From contig OW569376.1 of assembly GCA_937625935.1 (NCBI GenBank), positions 124,001 to 188,000 of the forward strand: a stretch of 64,000 bases of DNA, given 5' to 3'. Position numbers and translations under genes: made by a program. Under the pieces are notes generated by a model that saw only the letters and a list, made by a program, of their open reading frames with translations, searched no databases and had not been told where the DNA came from. This document shows, in pieces, positions 50,901 to 61,400 of this stretch. Positions within the stretch are counted from its first letter, which is position 1. Every line of letters begins with the position of its first letter. This stretch comes from Tetramitus jugosus. Taxonomy: Eukaryota > Heterolobosea > Eutetramitea > Acrasida > Vahlkampfiidae.

Positions 50901-52964
50901 GGCTCACCACTTGTTGGAGAGCAGTATTGATTTGAGTTCTTGACTAATTCTCCTGCTTCAGATTGAGAAACCAAATCTTGAGGGATATGCAAATTCATCT
51001 CATCACCATCGAAATCAGCATTGTAGGACTTACAGTTGGCATAATGGATACGGATTGTTTTCTGGTAGTTATTGGAGAGAACTCTAGCCTTGTGAGCCAT
51101 CATAGATACTCTGTGAAGAGATGGCTGACGATTCACCAGGAACAGATCTCCATCTTTAATGTGTCTCATGACAACAGTGTTACCCTTCTGCAAGACTTGA
51201 CTCATTGCCTTTCTTCTGAAATATGGCATCGTCTTAAAGTGGAAAATCTTTCCATCAACCTTCAAAGCATTAGCACCAGGGTACACGTCAGGACCGTTCA
51301 AAATACTTTGTCTTAATCTTGCCAAATTTAAGTCATTGACAACTTCAGGGAAGGACAACTTCTTTGCGAAAACAAGTGGCACAGATACTTCGTCCGTATG
51401 GATCATAGGATCTGGCAGAATGACAGATCTAGCAGAGAAATTGACACGCTTACCCATCATATTGGTTCTCATCAAACCCTCCTTCTTTTCAATCACTTGC
51501 TTATAACCAAAAATGACACGCCTGTGCAGTGCTTGTGCATTGTCATCAAAATCGAACAAGTCGTTGACAATTCTCTGAGCGTCATTGACACGCGAGAAAA
51601 TGGTATCTGATATCAGATCGCCAACCAACGCCTGTTTGTCTCTCTTGATGCTCTTTGTTAAGAATACCACTTGTCTGAATAGATAGTTCAAGTCGTGTTC
51701 AAAGAATGCGCCAGATCTCTTCATTGGAGATCTATACCTGTTTGGTGGCACTGGAACAATGTTCATAAACAAGTGATTATGGGTCAGTTTGTCACTTCCT
51801 GGAGAATTGTAAACATAGTCAAATACTTCAGAGTCATTCTTCCAAACTGCAGCAACAAAATTGAAAACCTCTTGTGGGAACATATATATTGGTCTTGAAA
51901 GATCTGGTGCGTACAATGATTCTCTCTCGGCTGTCTCTACTTGTCCGTATACTGCTCTAATGATACGTTGAAGTGCCAAGTGAGAAGTGTCGTCCAATCT
52001 AGGTGGCTTCGAAGACTTTGGCACATTACAATAGAGTTTGTTTCCTGATTTGTCAGGAGATGTCCATGACGAGTGCAAACTGGCACAGAATGGGCATTTT
52101 CCAGAAATTTCAGCAAAAAACTCACGAGCAATCAACAAACGTTCATGATGAACAGGTGCATGAACATCAGAGACGACACTCTTGAAGAAAGCGTCCAATT
52201 TGGCTTCACTGTATCCATTCTTCTTTGCTTCTGCGATAATCAGCTTGTTCACCACATTATCAATCGCCTCTAGTTCAGTATCTGTGAGCAAATATGGATT
52301 TCTAGACTCATGATGGGATATGAACGATGTTTTCTCTGCAGCTTCTGCTTCTTCTTCGTTGTCATCTTCACCGCCCTTTTTGCGATCTTGGGAAGCACCT
52401 CGACTTCTAAAGAGATTGGCCAAATGATGTTCTTGAAGATCTCCAAAGAATGCATCTGGACACTCTTCCAATTGTCTCGAAACTGTGAACAAACCAGCCC
52501 TCACCAACTCAAATCGTTTCATGTAAAAGAATCTCTGTAGTAAAAAACAATCATCATTGTGTTAGCTTTCCACTTCATGACGCAAAAAAAAAATAGCAAT
52601 CCATTCAAACGGCCACGAGAGAGAAACATACTCTTTGTGGTTTGATTTTTAGTCGCTGACAGTAAATGCAACTTCCTAGCAAGATCTTTCTCAATTCAGG
52701 TCTCATTCTAGGATGATAAGTAGGGTATTCAAGTTGAATATAACCCATGTGACCAGGGCACATCTTTTCAGAGAGAGAACATGTCTCACAGTTTGAAAAA
52801 TTATCAAGAGGACCCATTCGTGGATCATATAGACCACCTCTTACGGGCGTATTCAATGAATCAAACGTCATTTCTTCTGTGATTTGCACAGCAGCTGTTC
52901 GTTTGAATTCTTCATCAGTGTAGAATCGAAAATTGACACTCTCAATCTCGAAGAGGCTGGACAT
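47915..52964 (-). CDS. RPA1: RNA polymerase I largest subunit (A190/RPA1)
   Basis: Two exons on the minus strand: 52964-52632 and 52534-47915, about 1650 residues, the normal length. The 97-bp intron (52535-52631) has donor GTATGT and acceptor ACAG, phase 0, joining KIKPQR to RFFYMKRFELV. Exon 1 has the clamp zinc motif CETCSLSEKMCPGHMG and CIYCQRL. The catalytic Mg loop NADFDGDEMN is near residue 620; bridge helix/trigger loop GVIAAQSIGEPSTQMTLNTF near 1160. The long acidic, Ser/Asp/Glu insert (about 1360-1425, KADEESDDEDEMESDSEDAQ) and the absence of a heptad C-terminal domain mark Pol I rather than Pol II or III. It transcribes ribosomal RNA in the nucleolus. Confidence 0.93.
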
Positions 52965-53407
52965 TTTTTGTGTTTGTTGTGTTTGTTTGTTTGAAGAGTG
53001 AAAAATGGACGGCGCTCACCGAATTGTCAAAAGCTTTTTGTTCTTCGAGGTGATTTGGTTGTTTTTTTCACACGGATATTTGTTGCTTGAACCACATGCT
53101 TCGCTCTTTTTCATTTTCACCGACACAGCACAAAAATTTTGAACAATGCTCCGAATAATTGAAGCTTCAAGATTGTAACATCTGAATGAAAAGTAACTGC
53201 CATCAACTTACGGTGATAAGACATGCGGACCATGTTCACAGCCCTGAGGTGACTGTCTGTCAAGTGGACAATACATACCATGGATTTTACAAAAGCTCAG
53301 TTTTCTGCGTTCTGGTGAAGGAAAATTCACGGGCTTTCCATCAGAAATCCAGGCAAAGACACCATTTTTTTTAATTCAAGACCCAATCACAAGAACTCAC
53401 GGACAGA
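52965..53407. other. Intergenic region upstream of RPA1
   Basis: 443 bp with T-rich tracts; no coding frame I support. Holds the RPA1 promoter (minus strand) and that of the small ORF or PIG-T gene. Confidence 0.4.
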
Positions 53408-53539
53408 ATGGACAAGGGTGACGGATTGGGAATTGCTCTTCTTTGTATATTAGCTTTGGTGGTAATTCTGAGTATTCTAGGCTTTCTAAGAAGACTTCGG
53501 ATGCATTGGGCTCAAAAACGTGCCGATGGACACCGGTGA
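53408..53539 (+). CDS. Small single-span membrane protein (43 residues, possible further exon)
   Basis: MDKGDGLGIALLCILALVVI followed by LSILGFLRRLRMHWAQKRAD: one hydrophobic helix (about 8-27) and a basic tail, a build typical of small tail-anchored or complex-associated membrane proteins. The stop TGA lies inside a strong splice donor (CCG|GTGAGT at 53536); an acceptor ttttcag at about 53572 would add VGEITTWSWQ before a stop. Either form is possible. Not recognised as a family. Located 154 bp before PIG-T. Confidence 0.45.
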   Translation: MDKGDGLGIALLCILALVVILSILGFLRRLRMHWAQKRADGHR

Positions 53540-53693
53540 GTCAAAGACAACAATCATCCTTTCAATTTTCAGTGTAGGTGAGATAACAACCTGGTCATGG
53601 CAGTGAATGTTGTTGTGTTCTTGCAGTGGGCAGTCGCTAAAAATAAGCCAATCTCACAGATCACACAAAAAAGAAAAACAAAAACTCGAGTAA

Positions 53694-55553
53694 ATGGCAC
53701 ATGTGTTTAGAGTCATTGTTACAATCACCTTGATTATTCTGGTGCAATTGCTTGATCCCATCTTCACTTCCACCAATAATAACGCACAATATCATGAGAA
53801 TTTGATTGTGAAACCGTTTCTCGATGGCAAAGTGCTTCTTCACTTTCAATTTTCCACTGTTCAGAACCATCATGATCACCAACATGATCATCAAAAACAT
53901 TACACCATGTTTCCCAAGATGCTTGGTCAAATTGTGGACAGGTATCATGTGAGTGAGATGCACCTTAGCTTAACACAGGGAAGATGGGAGTACGACAAGT
54001 GGGGCAACGCTTGGACACCAGCACCAGTTGGTGCAGAGTTGATGACTTGGTTTTCCGCACCGCTCGATAACAATGTTGAACTCGCAGCAGTGAATCGCAC
54101 CAATGACGCAACAACGAACAAACAGAAAAATTATGTGGAACAGAACTGGAAGGGATTGATCAATGCTCTATCAGGCTTGTTTTGTGCTAGTTTAAACTTT
54201 TTGGATACGACGACAGAGTTTTCCTATGCAGCTGGTGTCGTATCTGAGGATAATCTCTTCCGATATGGAACACTGTCGCAGGAGACTGTGTGCACAGAGA
54301 ATTTGACACCATTTAAGCAATTGCTGCCTTCGAGAGCAAAGGCAGGTATTGGAGCACTGTTGAATCCAATCCGATTGTATGACTCTCACTTTCATTCCAT
54401 GGCTGTTCACTACCGAAGAGTGAACGAGTCATGTGATGAACTGACGCAAACTGTGTCAATTGTGTTTGATATTGACGTGAAGCAGCAACAATTGGACAGC
54501 AATCGTGTGTTCAAGGATTTTTCATTGTTCTCTCTGCTGGGATACACCTCTAATGTTCCAAGTATTCCAAAGTTTATGTTGGCAACCGAGAGTACGATCA
54601 TGCTGGACGTGAGCTCTGAGTTGCAATCCTATTTGCTTCAAAACAGTGATGCTGGACCCAATGGCGCACAACAAAGCATGTTGCGTGTATCTCCAGAGTC
54701 ACTACTCCCCACAGATGGCCAACAGAGTAGACTATCGATAGCAGGTGACGAGAACCACACATTAATTGAAATTGATTTATTGACACAAGGTATTTCATAC
54801 ATACCCAATGTCGAATTCAAATGGGCATCCAAAAATATACCTGTCCCTGCCAAGTATCAGGTATTGTCGGCCATTACAGCCCAGAGATACGAGTCTGGCA
54901 GCGGTCAATTGGATGGTGGCTTCGTCGTTCACATACAGAACAATGACCCAACCAATGAGATATCCATCCAATACTATGATGCTATTCCTTGGTACTTTAA
55001 GCTCTACTTCCATACTTTGAAAATGAGCATCAATGGTCAATCGATTGCATCCCCTACTCAATACTGCACTGATTTTAGAGTGACACCATCAAAGGATCGA
55101 CTCAACTCTGCTGTGCTACAATTTGTTGTCAGCATGCCACCTAGATCCAACCTTTCACTCAGCATTGAATTCGAGAAAGCATTCCTAAAGTACACGGAGC
55201 ATTCTCCAGATGCGAACAGAGGATTCGATCTCTCCTCATCGGTCATCTCCTACTCACTACTGACAGGCAACAGCAACCACAGTATCCATACCTTGTTTGA
55301 CTTCTGTCCATTGTACAAGATTCGAACGAACCAGGTTAATAATCGAAGCGAATCCTCGAGGATCATGACCAACACGAGGGTGTACACTGACAGTTTGCTA
55401 ATCACCCTGCCTAAACCTGATTTTAGCATGCCCTACAATGTCATTACACTCAGTAGCACCATTATTGCTCTATTCTTTGGCAGCTTATTCAACGTGCTGA
55501 TTCGGCGCTTCAAGTTTGATGGTCCAGCCAACACACCGAACCCAACACAATAA
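53694..55553 (+). CDS. PIGT: GPI transamidase subunit PIG-T/Gpi16
   Basis: 619 residues. N-terminal signal (VIVTITLIILVQLL), lumenal domain, one membrane helix near 582-603 (VITLSSTIIALFFGSLFNVL) with a short basic tail. Family blocks: KPFLDGKVLLHFQFST, HLSLTQGRWEYDKWG, GAELMTWFSAP, ALSGLFCASLNFLD, RYGTLSQETVCTENLTPFKQ (the conserved Cys that bonds to the catalytic subunit in the family lies here), DSHFHSMAVHYRR, YYDAIPWYFKLYFHTLKM. PIG-T is part of the ER complex that attaches GPI anchors to proteins, so it belongs to the same secretory-pathway glycan biology as the neighbouring glycosyltransferases, though its position may be coincidence. Confidence 0.92.
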   Translation: MAHVFRVIVTITLIILVQLLDPIFTSTNNNAQYHENLIVKPFLDGKVLLHFQFSTVQNHHDHQHDHQKHYTMFPKMLGQIVDRYHVSEMHLSLTQGRWEYDKWGNAWTPAPVGAELMTWFSAPLDNNVELAAVNRTNDATTNKQKNYVEQNWKGLINALSGLFCASLNFLDTTTEFSYAAGVVSEDNLFRYGTLSQETVCTENLTPFKQLLPSRAKAGIGALLNPIRLYDSHFHSMAVHYRRVNESCDELTQTVSIVFDIDVKQQQLDSNRVFKDFSLFSLLGYTSNVPSIPKFMLATESTIMLDVSSELQSYLLQNSDAGPNGAQQSMLRVSPESLLPTDGQQSRLSIAGDENHTLIEIDLLTQGISYIPNVEFKWASKNIPVPAKYQVLSAITAQRYESGSGQLDGGFVVHIQNNDPTNEISIQYYDAIPWYFKLYFHTLKMSINGQSIASPTQYCTDFRVTPSKDRLNSAVLQFVVSMPPRSNLSLSIEFEKAFLKYTEHSPDANRGFDLSSSVISYSLLTGNSNHSIHTLFDFCPLYKIRTNQVNNRSESSRIMTNTRVYTDSLLITLPKPDFSMPYNVITLSSTIIALFFGSLFNVLIRRFKFDGPANTPNPTQ

Positions 55554-55741
55554 ATCGCAAGCTTCATCTGAAGCGATCGGACAGAAGCTCCAATTTCCCG
55601 CCTCAAATTCCAGTTTTTTTTGCAGCACACAACAACATTTTTTGTAAAAAACAACACCAAATCAGTAGCAAGCAAACAAAAGCAATCAAACAAAAATACA
55701 AAAACAACCACTCGATCACTAATAACAACAATAGAAAAAAA

Positions 55742-56765
55742 ATGTCTACAACAGCAATTAAGAGAAGATTTGATGATTACATGAGAACCAATAACAATCA
55801 TACCCGTAGTAGTAGTGATGCATCATCAACCATGGACGAAGAGGACAATGATACACAAATGGACTCTCCAACCACATCATCCACCAACTCATCTGGTGAT
55901 TCTGTAAACTACTACTCGTATCCTACTTCTCTCACAACCAACACCACTAACAACAACAACAATAATAATAATACAAATATCATTAGTAACAACAATAATA
56001 ACAGTGAAGGTGTTCAATCAGCACGACAATTATTTTTGGAGTTTCAACAACCAATCAAGAGAAGAAGAATGGCTGTTCAACAATATGTTGATCATGTTTT
56101 GGCTCACAAGGAGAATGTTCGCAACAACAGCAGCAGCAGCGCGAGTGGTATCAATAATAATAACAATAGAATGAATGAACATCATTCTCAAACAAAGGAA
56201 AAACCATCCTTGACTGGAATACTGCAGCAACATGACGACTACAATCACAATCTGTTGAGTTCTACAACGGGAGCAAGCAGACAACAAGTCAAATCATCAT
56301 CATCATCACAGTCGAACAATAAGCAAAAATATTTCCCAATGGCCAATGAAGTTGTCAAGGGTATGTACCAACGACTTTCATCAATCGAGTCATTTTTTTA
56401 CAATTGTTTCTGTTTCGAAAGACAACTAATTGACACTTTATTATGTGTGGTATGATGTGATTTTTTTAATAGATGCATCATCGTTTGTGACCCAGTACAA
56501 GAATGAAAGGAAAAAGGTTGCTTCCCCAAGTGGATCACTCCTCAATGTGGGACAAACAACAACAATGAACAACAGAAAGAAGATGAACATGTTCACAGAG
56601 GACGAAGTCAGAATGATTTTGGAAGTGAGAGAAAATCAACTGAGAGAGGAATATGACTCCATTCTTTGCAACTTACTCCAAGAGCAATTCAATCAATTTG
56701 CAAAGTTCAACCAAGATTACATCTCCAGGCAATTCAAGAGCACAGACTTTAGTTACACGTCGTAA
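55742..56765 (+). CDS. AKIRIN: Akirin-like nuclear protein
   Basis: Two exons, 55742-56360 and 56473-56765; 112-bp intron with donor AAGG|GTATGT and acceptor ATAG, phase 1; 303 residues. The N-terminus has MSTTAIKRRFDDYM, and a second basic block QPIKRRRMAVQQYV acts as nuclear signal; between and after are Asn/Ser-rich inserts. The C-terminus is the akirin signature: FTEDEVRMILEVRENQLREE, YDSILCNLLQEQFNQFAKFN, QDYISRQFKS, ending SYTS as animal akirins end in SYLS. Animal akirins bridge transcription factors, chromatin remodellers and proteasome import. The low-complexity inserts make this homologue longer than animal ones (~200 residues). Confidence 0.8.
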
Positions 56766-56912
56766 ACTTTTTACTTTTTTTATTGAACGGGTCGGATAAT
56801 CGGATGGACGGAGAATCGGGACAAAAATCGCTCTGGCGTTTGACACTGAAGAGTCCTGAATCACACAAAATCGAATAGGAAGTGCTTCACATCTCTCAAT
56901 ACTAGACACAAG

Positions 56913-58157
56913 ATGGTACACTCATGGAACAAATGGTCATTATCTCGAACAGATCGAAAAATAAAATTATTCGTGATTGTTCTGACTTGTGTTGCACTGT
57001 ACATGACGTACAATCACATATGGCACTTGCTCTACACAGCAGAGATTCCTGATAATGAATTGGCCAATGCTGGCTTGTTTGGACAATCTTCAGATTTGGC
57101 CTATGCAGCCGCACTGCGCACCATCAGAGTTTGTCCTGCTACGATGAACTCTCGTACCTCATCATCATCGTCCTCTCCATTGTCATTGGACGCATCATCA
57201 TCATCATCTGCACTTGCTCCAAAATATTTTATGGTGGCAGTGTTGAACACGTGTGACGACAAGGGAAACAGAAGAAGAGATATGATTCGACAATATTTGA
57301 GACGAGTGCACAGCGACATTGTAGATGTCAGGTTTTTGTTAGACAGTACAATGTACGGTGTTCAGTCAGATTTGTTGGGCGTATTGGCTGGTGCGACTGA
57401 TATCAATTGTAAAGAACGATTGCAAGAGGAACAAGAAAAGTATGGTGATTTATGGTTCTTTGATACGAAGGCAGAAGAACAGGGACCTAGGAGACTCATT
57501 TTCAAAGTCGAGAAAATGTTTCATCATGTCGTACTGAATCACGCTGGTCAGTACCGATACATTTTCAAGACTGATGATGATTCGTTGGCTGATTTTGGTC
57601 TTTATAAGAAGTACTTGATCGACCATGTGGATTCACTGTTTATGAAGGCATTGAGAGAAAAGTGTTCTAAATCGATTGATCTCGATAAGGAGTTGTCTAG
57701 TCGAGATTTGCAAGAGTACATGTCCCGTGCGCTCATGTCCTACGGTGGTACAATGCTCTACCAATCCAAGGTACACTATCAATACAAGGTGATGAGCAAT
57801 GAACAATACATCAGAGACACTGGACAAAAGTTCTATACAAAGTATGCCGCAGGAGCCGGATATGTCGTAAGTATGGCTGTTGCGAATGCATTTTATACCA
57901 TGTCTCAGGCTGCTGAGATGAGAAAGTGGAGAAGCGAGGACTCCACAGTGGGTCACTGGGTCTCAACCATTGATCACATTCCATTCCAGACCTATCAAGT
58001 GTCGTTTAGTCAATGCTGTCAGAATCGAACACCAAGTCTGCTGTACCATCCCATCAAAGACCCTAACAAGTTGTCGCAAATGGCTGATGCATTAGCAAAG
58101 AAGGATTTCCAGACAGCTTGCAAGATCTACACACCAAAGAGATCCGACTGTCCGTAA
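56913..58157 (+). CDS. GT31-like glycosyltransferase, type II membrane protein (copy B)
   Basis: 414 residues. Anchor at about 18-36 (LFVIVLTCVALYMTY), a stem with a Ser run, then the same catalytic plan as copy A: RRDMIRQYLRRVHSDIVDVR, LQEEQEKYGDLWFFDTKAEE, QGPRRLIFKVEKMFHHVVLN, YRYIFKTDDDSLADFGLYKK (DDD), RALMSYGGTMLYQSKVHYQY, YTKYAAGAGYVVSMAVANAF, KWRSEDSTVGHWVSTIDHIP (ED). Identity with copy A is moderate, so this is an older duplicate than the glycosyltransferase or thioredoxin-like pairs. Predicted Golgi beta-1,3-glycosyltransferase with unknown donor. Confidence 0.8.
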   Translation: MVHSWNKWSLSRTDRKIKLFVIVLTCVALYMTYNHIWHLLYTAEIPDNELANAGLFGQSSDLAYAAALRTIRVCPATMNSRTSSSSSSPLSLDASSSSSALAPKYFMVAVLNTCDDKGNRRRDMIRQYLRRVHSDIVDVRFLLDSTMYGVQSDLLGVLAGATDINCKERLQEEQEKYGDLWFFDTKAEEQGPRRLIFKVEKMFHHVVLNHAGQYRYIFKTDDDSLADFGLYKKYLIDHVDSLFMKALREKCSKSIDLDKELSSRDLQEYMSRALMSYGGTMLYQSKVHYQYKVMSNEQYIRDTGQKFYTKYAAGAGYVVSMAVANAFYTMSQAAEMRKWRSEDSTVGHWVSTIDHIPFQTYQVSFSQCCQNRTPSLLYHPIKDPNKLSQMADALAKKDFQTACKIYTPKRSDCP

Positions 58158-58410
58158 GAACATGGAGGTACAGAACAATTGTCCTACATCAAGGAAGGCG
58201 CACTTCTGTCGCCCCATCCATAGACGATACCAAGAGTGAGATACGTGTCACAGAGTCAACCAACCATTTGACTTCCATGACTGGCAGTAGTTTATTCAAC
58301 TTATTTATTAGCCACACCAATTTGTCTTGACGTCGTACCACAAAAGACGAACAACAAAACAATAACCATAACAACAACAACAACAAAAAAAGGACAATCA
58401 ACAATTCACA

Positions 58411-61400
58411 ATGAATTATTGGACTCTTTTGATCACAATACTCTTCTTTTGCTCACTCTTACTTGTGCGGCCATTTTTCGCACAAGTATCACCAACAACA
58501 CCAACCACATTCATCCATAAAAACGACAATTTTCATGATGAACAAGAGAACAATGTGATCAATGCGGTTCAACCTTTATCTTTTTTGAAGAGAACACCAA
58601 TCAATGACTCGTCTTCTTCTTCTCACACATGGAATAATGATCATCATCAACAACAACAACAACAACAAGAAGAAGAAGAAGAAGATTATCTAGTCATGTT
58701 TCATCACTATTATCAATCATCGATACACTTTCATATTCTGTATCAAATCGTCACTGATCACTACTATTCTGTTCCTCATGATGTTAAGAATGATGATCAA
58801 AGTGAATCATTATTATCATTGCAAAAGACATGGATTGAATCATGTGTGAGTGTGATACAGCGTGATAATACAGCGACTCGAATGTTTCCCTCTGATTTTG
58901 TGCTGTTGCACTTTTCTAATGATACTCTCATGATGACTCAACAGTCATCATCATCTTCATCTTCTTTGTCATTTACATCAACGACTCGTCGACGAGCAAT
59001 GAGAGATTGCAATCAAGTGAAACAATGGTTTTTGAGTGCACTACTCCTTGATGAGCAACAGAAAAAAAAGAATGGACGAATTAAGCGAGTTGTGCCCAAT
59101 AGGAAACTGATTCAAAGAGTATTATTGAATCAGAGTCAAAAACAGCAGTGTACAAACATTCAAAGCAGTAATATAGTGAAGAGCAATACAAGTCAATCTT
59201 CTTTGATCCATCATAACAATAAGAAGAATAAGAATAAGAAGAAGCATGTGGGAAGAGTGACGACGAATTGGGATGCCGTTGGCCAACGAAAGCTATCTCA
59301 GGATGGCCCTGCGACAAGGCAAGAAAATGGGTTGGACACGAATCAGAATGCGAATAATAATAATAATAATCATAATAATGAAGAGGAAGAAGAGACGAAT
59401 GATGAGATGAATGGTGGTGATCAAGTGGACGATAAGCGAAGAAGAAGTAGTAGCGACAATGTTCCATCATTGACAACACCTCGAGACTTGAAATCGACTC
59501 TGTCGGCCAATGAGATTTTTGATGCACAGAAATTATGGGACGAAGGAGTGACTGGTGCGGATATTCATGTGGCAGTGTTCGATACGGGCCTTTGTCCAAA
59601 CAGTCACGGGTTCAAGCACATTGAAGAACAAATCAATTACACGTATGAGGAAACACCGTATGACAGTCATGGACACGGAACATTTGTTGCGAGTGTTATT
59701 GCCGGTAGTTGCCAAGATGAGAACAAGTGCTGCACAAAGATGAAGGGATTGGCTCCTGATGCACACTTGCACATTTTTAAGGTGTTTACGCATGAGCAAG
59801 TGTCGTATACTTCGTGGTTTCTCGATGCATTCAACTATGCGCTGCAGAAGCGTATTGATATTTTGAATTTGAGTATTGGTGGTCCAGACTATATGGATGT
59901 GCCTTTTGTGGACAAGATTCGCGAGTTGGCAGCGCATAACATTATTGTCGTTTCCGCGATTGGTAACGATGGTCCATTGTATGGCACATTGAACAACCCA
60001 GCTGATTTGAGCTCCGTACTGGGCATTGGTGCTGTTGATCATGTGTCCATGCGAATCGCTCCCTTTTCGTCGAGAGGAACCACTCTCTATGAACTCAGCT
60101 TGGGAGGTTATGGAAGAATGAAACCTGATTTAGTTACATTTGGAGTGAGAGTTCTTGGACATAGCTGTCCTGATGGCATAGAGACGAAAGAAAACGGGCA
60201 GGGTGTAAACCGTTGCCAAAAATTATCTGGTACGAGTGTGGCATCGCCTGTAGCTACAGGCGTCGTAGCACTTTTGCTGAGTGCCTCTTACAAGCTTTCT
60301 CAATCATCCGAGGGAACGCCTAAGACGATATCTGAATTACAGAGAGAGAGTTTCATTAATCCCGCAAGCATCAAGCAAATTCTTGTACAGTCAGCTCAAA
60401 GAGTACCACATCATAATATGTTTGAACAGGGAGCAGGAAAGATTGATCTATTACGCGCCTATACACTCTTGCAACAAGAATTCAAAGCGCACTATGCGGA
60501 CAAACACCGAGATGTTCAATTAGATAAAAACGCAAAGGATAGAGAGGGAGTCGTCATTGTCGATGATGATTGGCCTCGAGCCTCATTGCTGCCTAGTAGT
60601 TTAGATTTCACCGAAACTACATACGCTTGGCCATTTAGTGCCCAGCCGCTTTATTATTCACAGATACCTGTGATCGTCAACATTACGATCTTGAATGGAA
60701 TGTCTCAATTTGGCGAGATTATTGATCCTCCAGAGTTTGTCCCCGATGATGAAACGAGTCAGTTACTCGATATCAAATTTACTTATTCAAAGCGAATGAG
60801 TGTTTGGACTGGATATTTAGCCCTACATATCACAGTCAAAGAGCCAGGGAGATTCTACTCTGGTATTGTGTCAGGAAAAGCAAAGCTTACAGTACGAGCA
60901 AGACTATTGGGCACAGATCTCGATATTGTGCGACAACAGACTATATTTCTTCCTGTTAAGGCAAATATTATCCCAACTCCAATGCGCTCGAGCAGAATTT
61001 TATGGGATCAATATCACCAACTCATCTACCCTACTGCGTCTTATGTTCCAAAAGATGATCTCTCAGAGTTTGTCGAGCCAGAAATGAATCATAATGTGGT
61101 AGATTGGAACGGAGATCATCCTCACACTAATTTTGTTCGAGTATTCAACACACTAATCAGAAAGGGTTATTATATTGAGGTATTGAACTCTGGAGATTGG
61201 ACAACATTTGATGCTCGAAACTATGGTACTTTATTGATTGTAGATATTGAAGATGAGATTATGGAGTCGGAAGCTCTAAAACTGGAGAACGATGTTCGCA
61301 AATTGGGATTGAATGTGGTGATATTTGCTGATTGGTACAATGAGCATGTGATTGGGAGACTTAAATTCTTGGATGACAATACGCAGTCAATTTGGATACC

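Noticed and set aside
47915-52522. Pol II or Pol III identity for the large polymerase subunit
   Set aside because: No heptad repeats, and the long acidic insert after the trigger loop together with the C-terminal ending are typical of Pol I.
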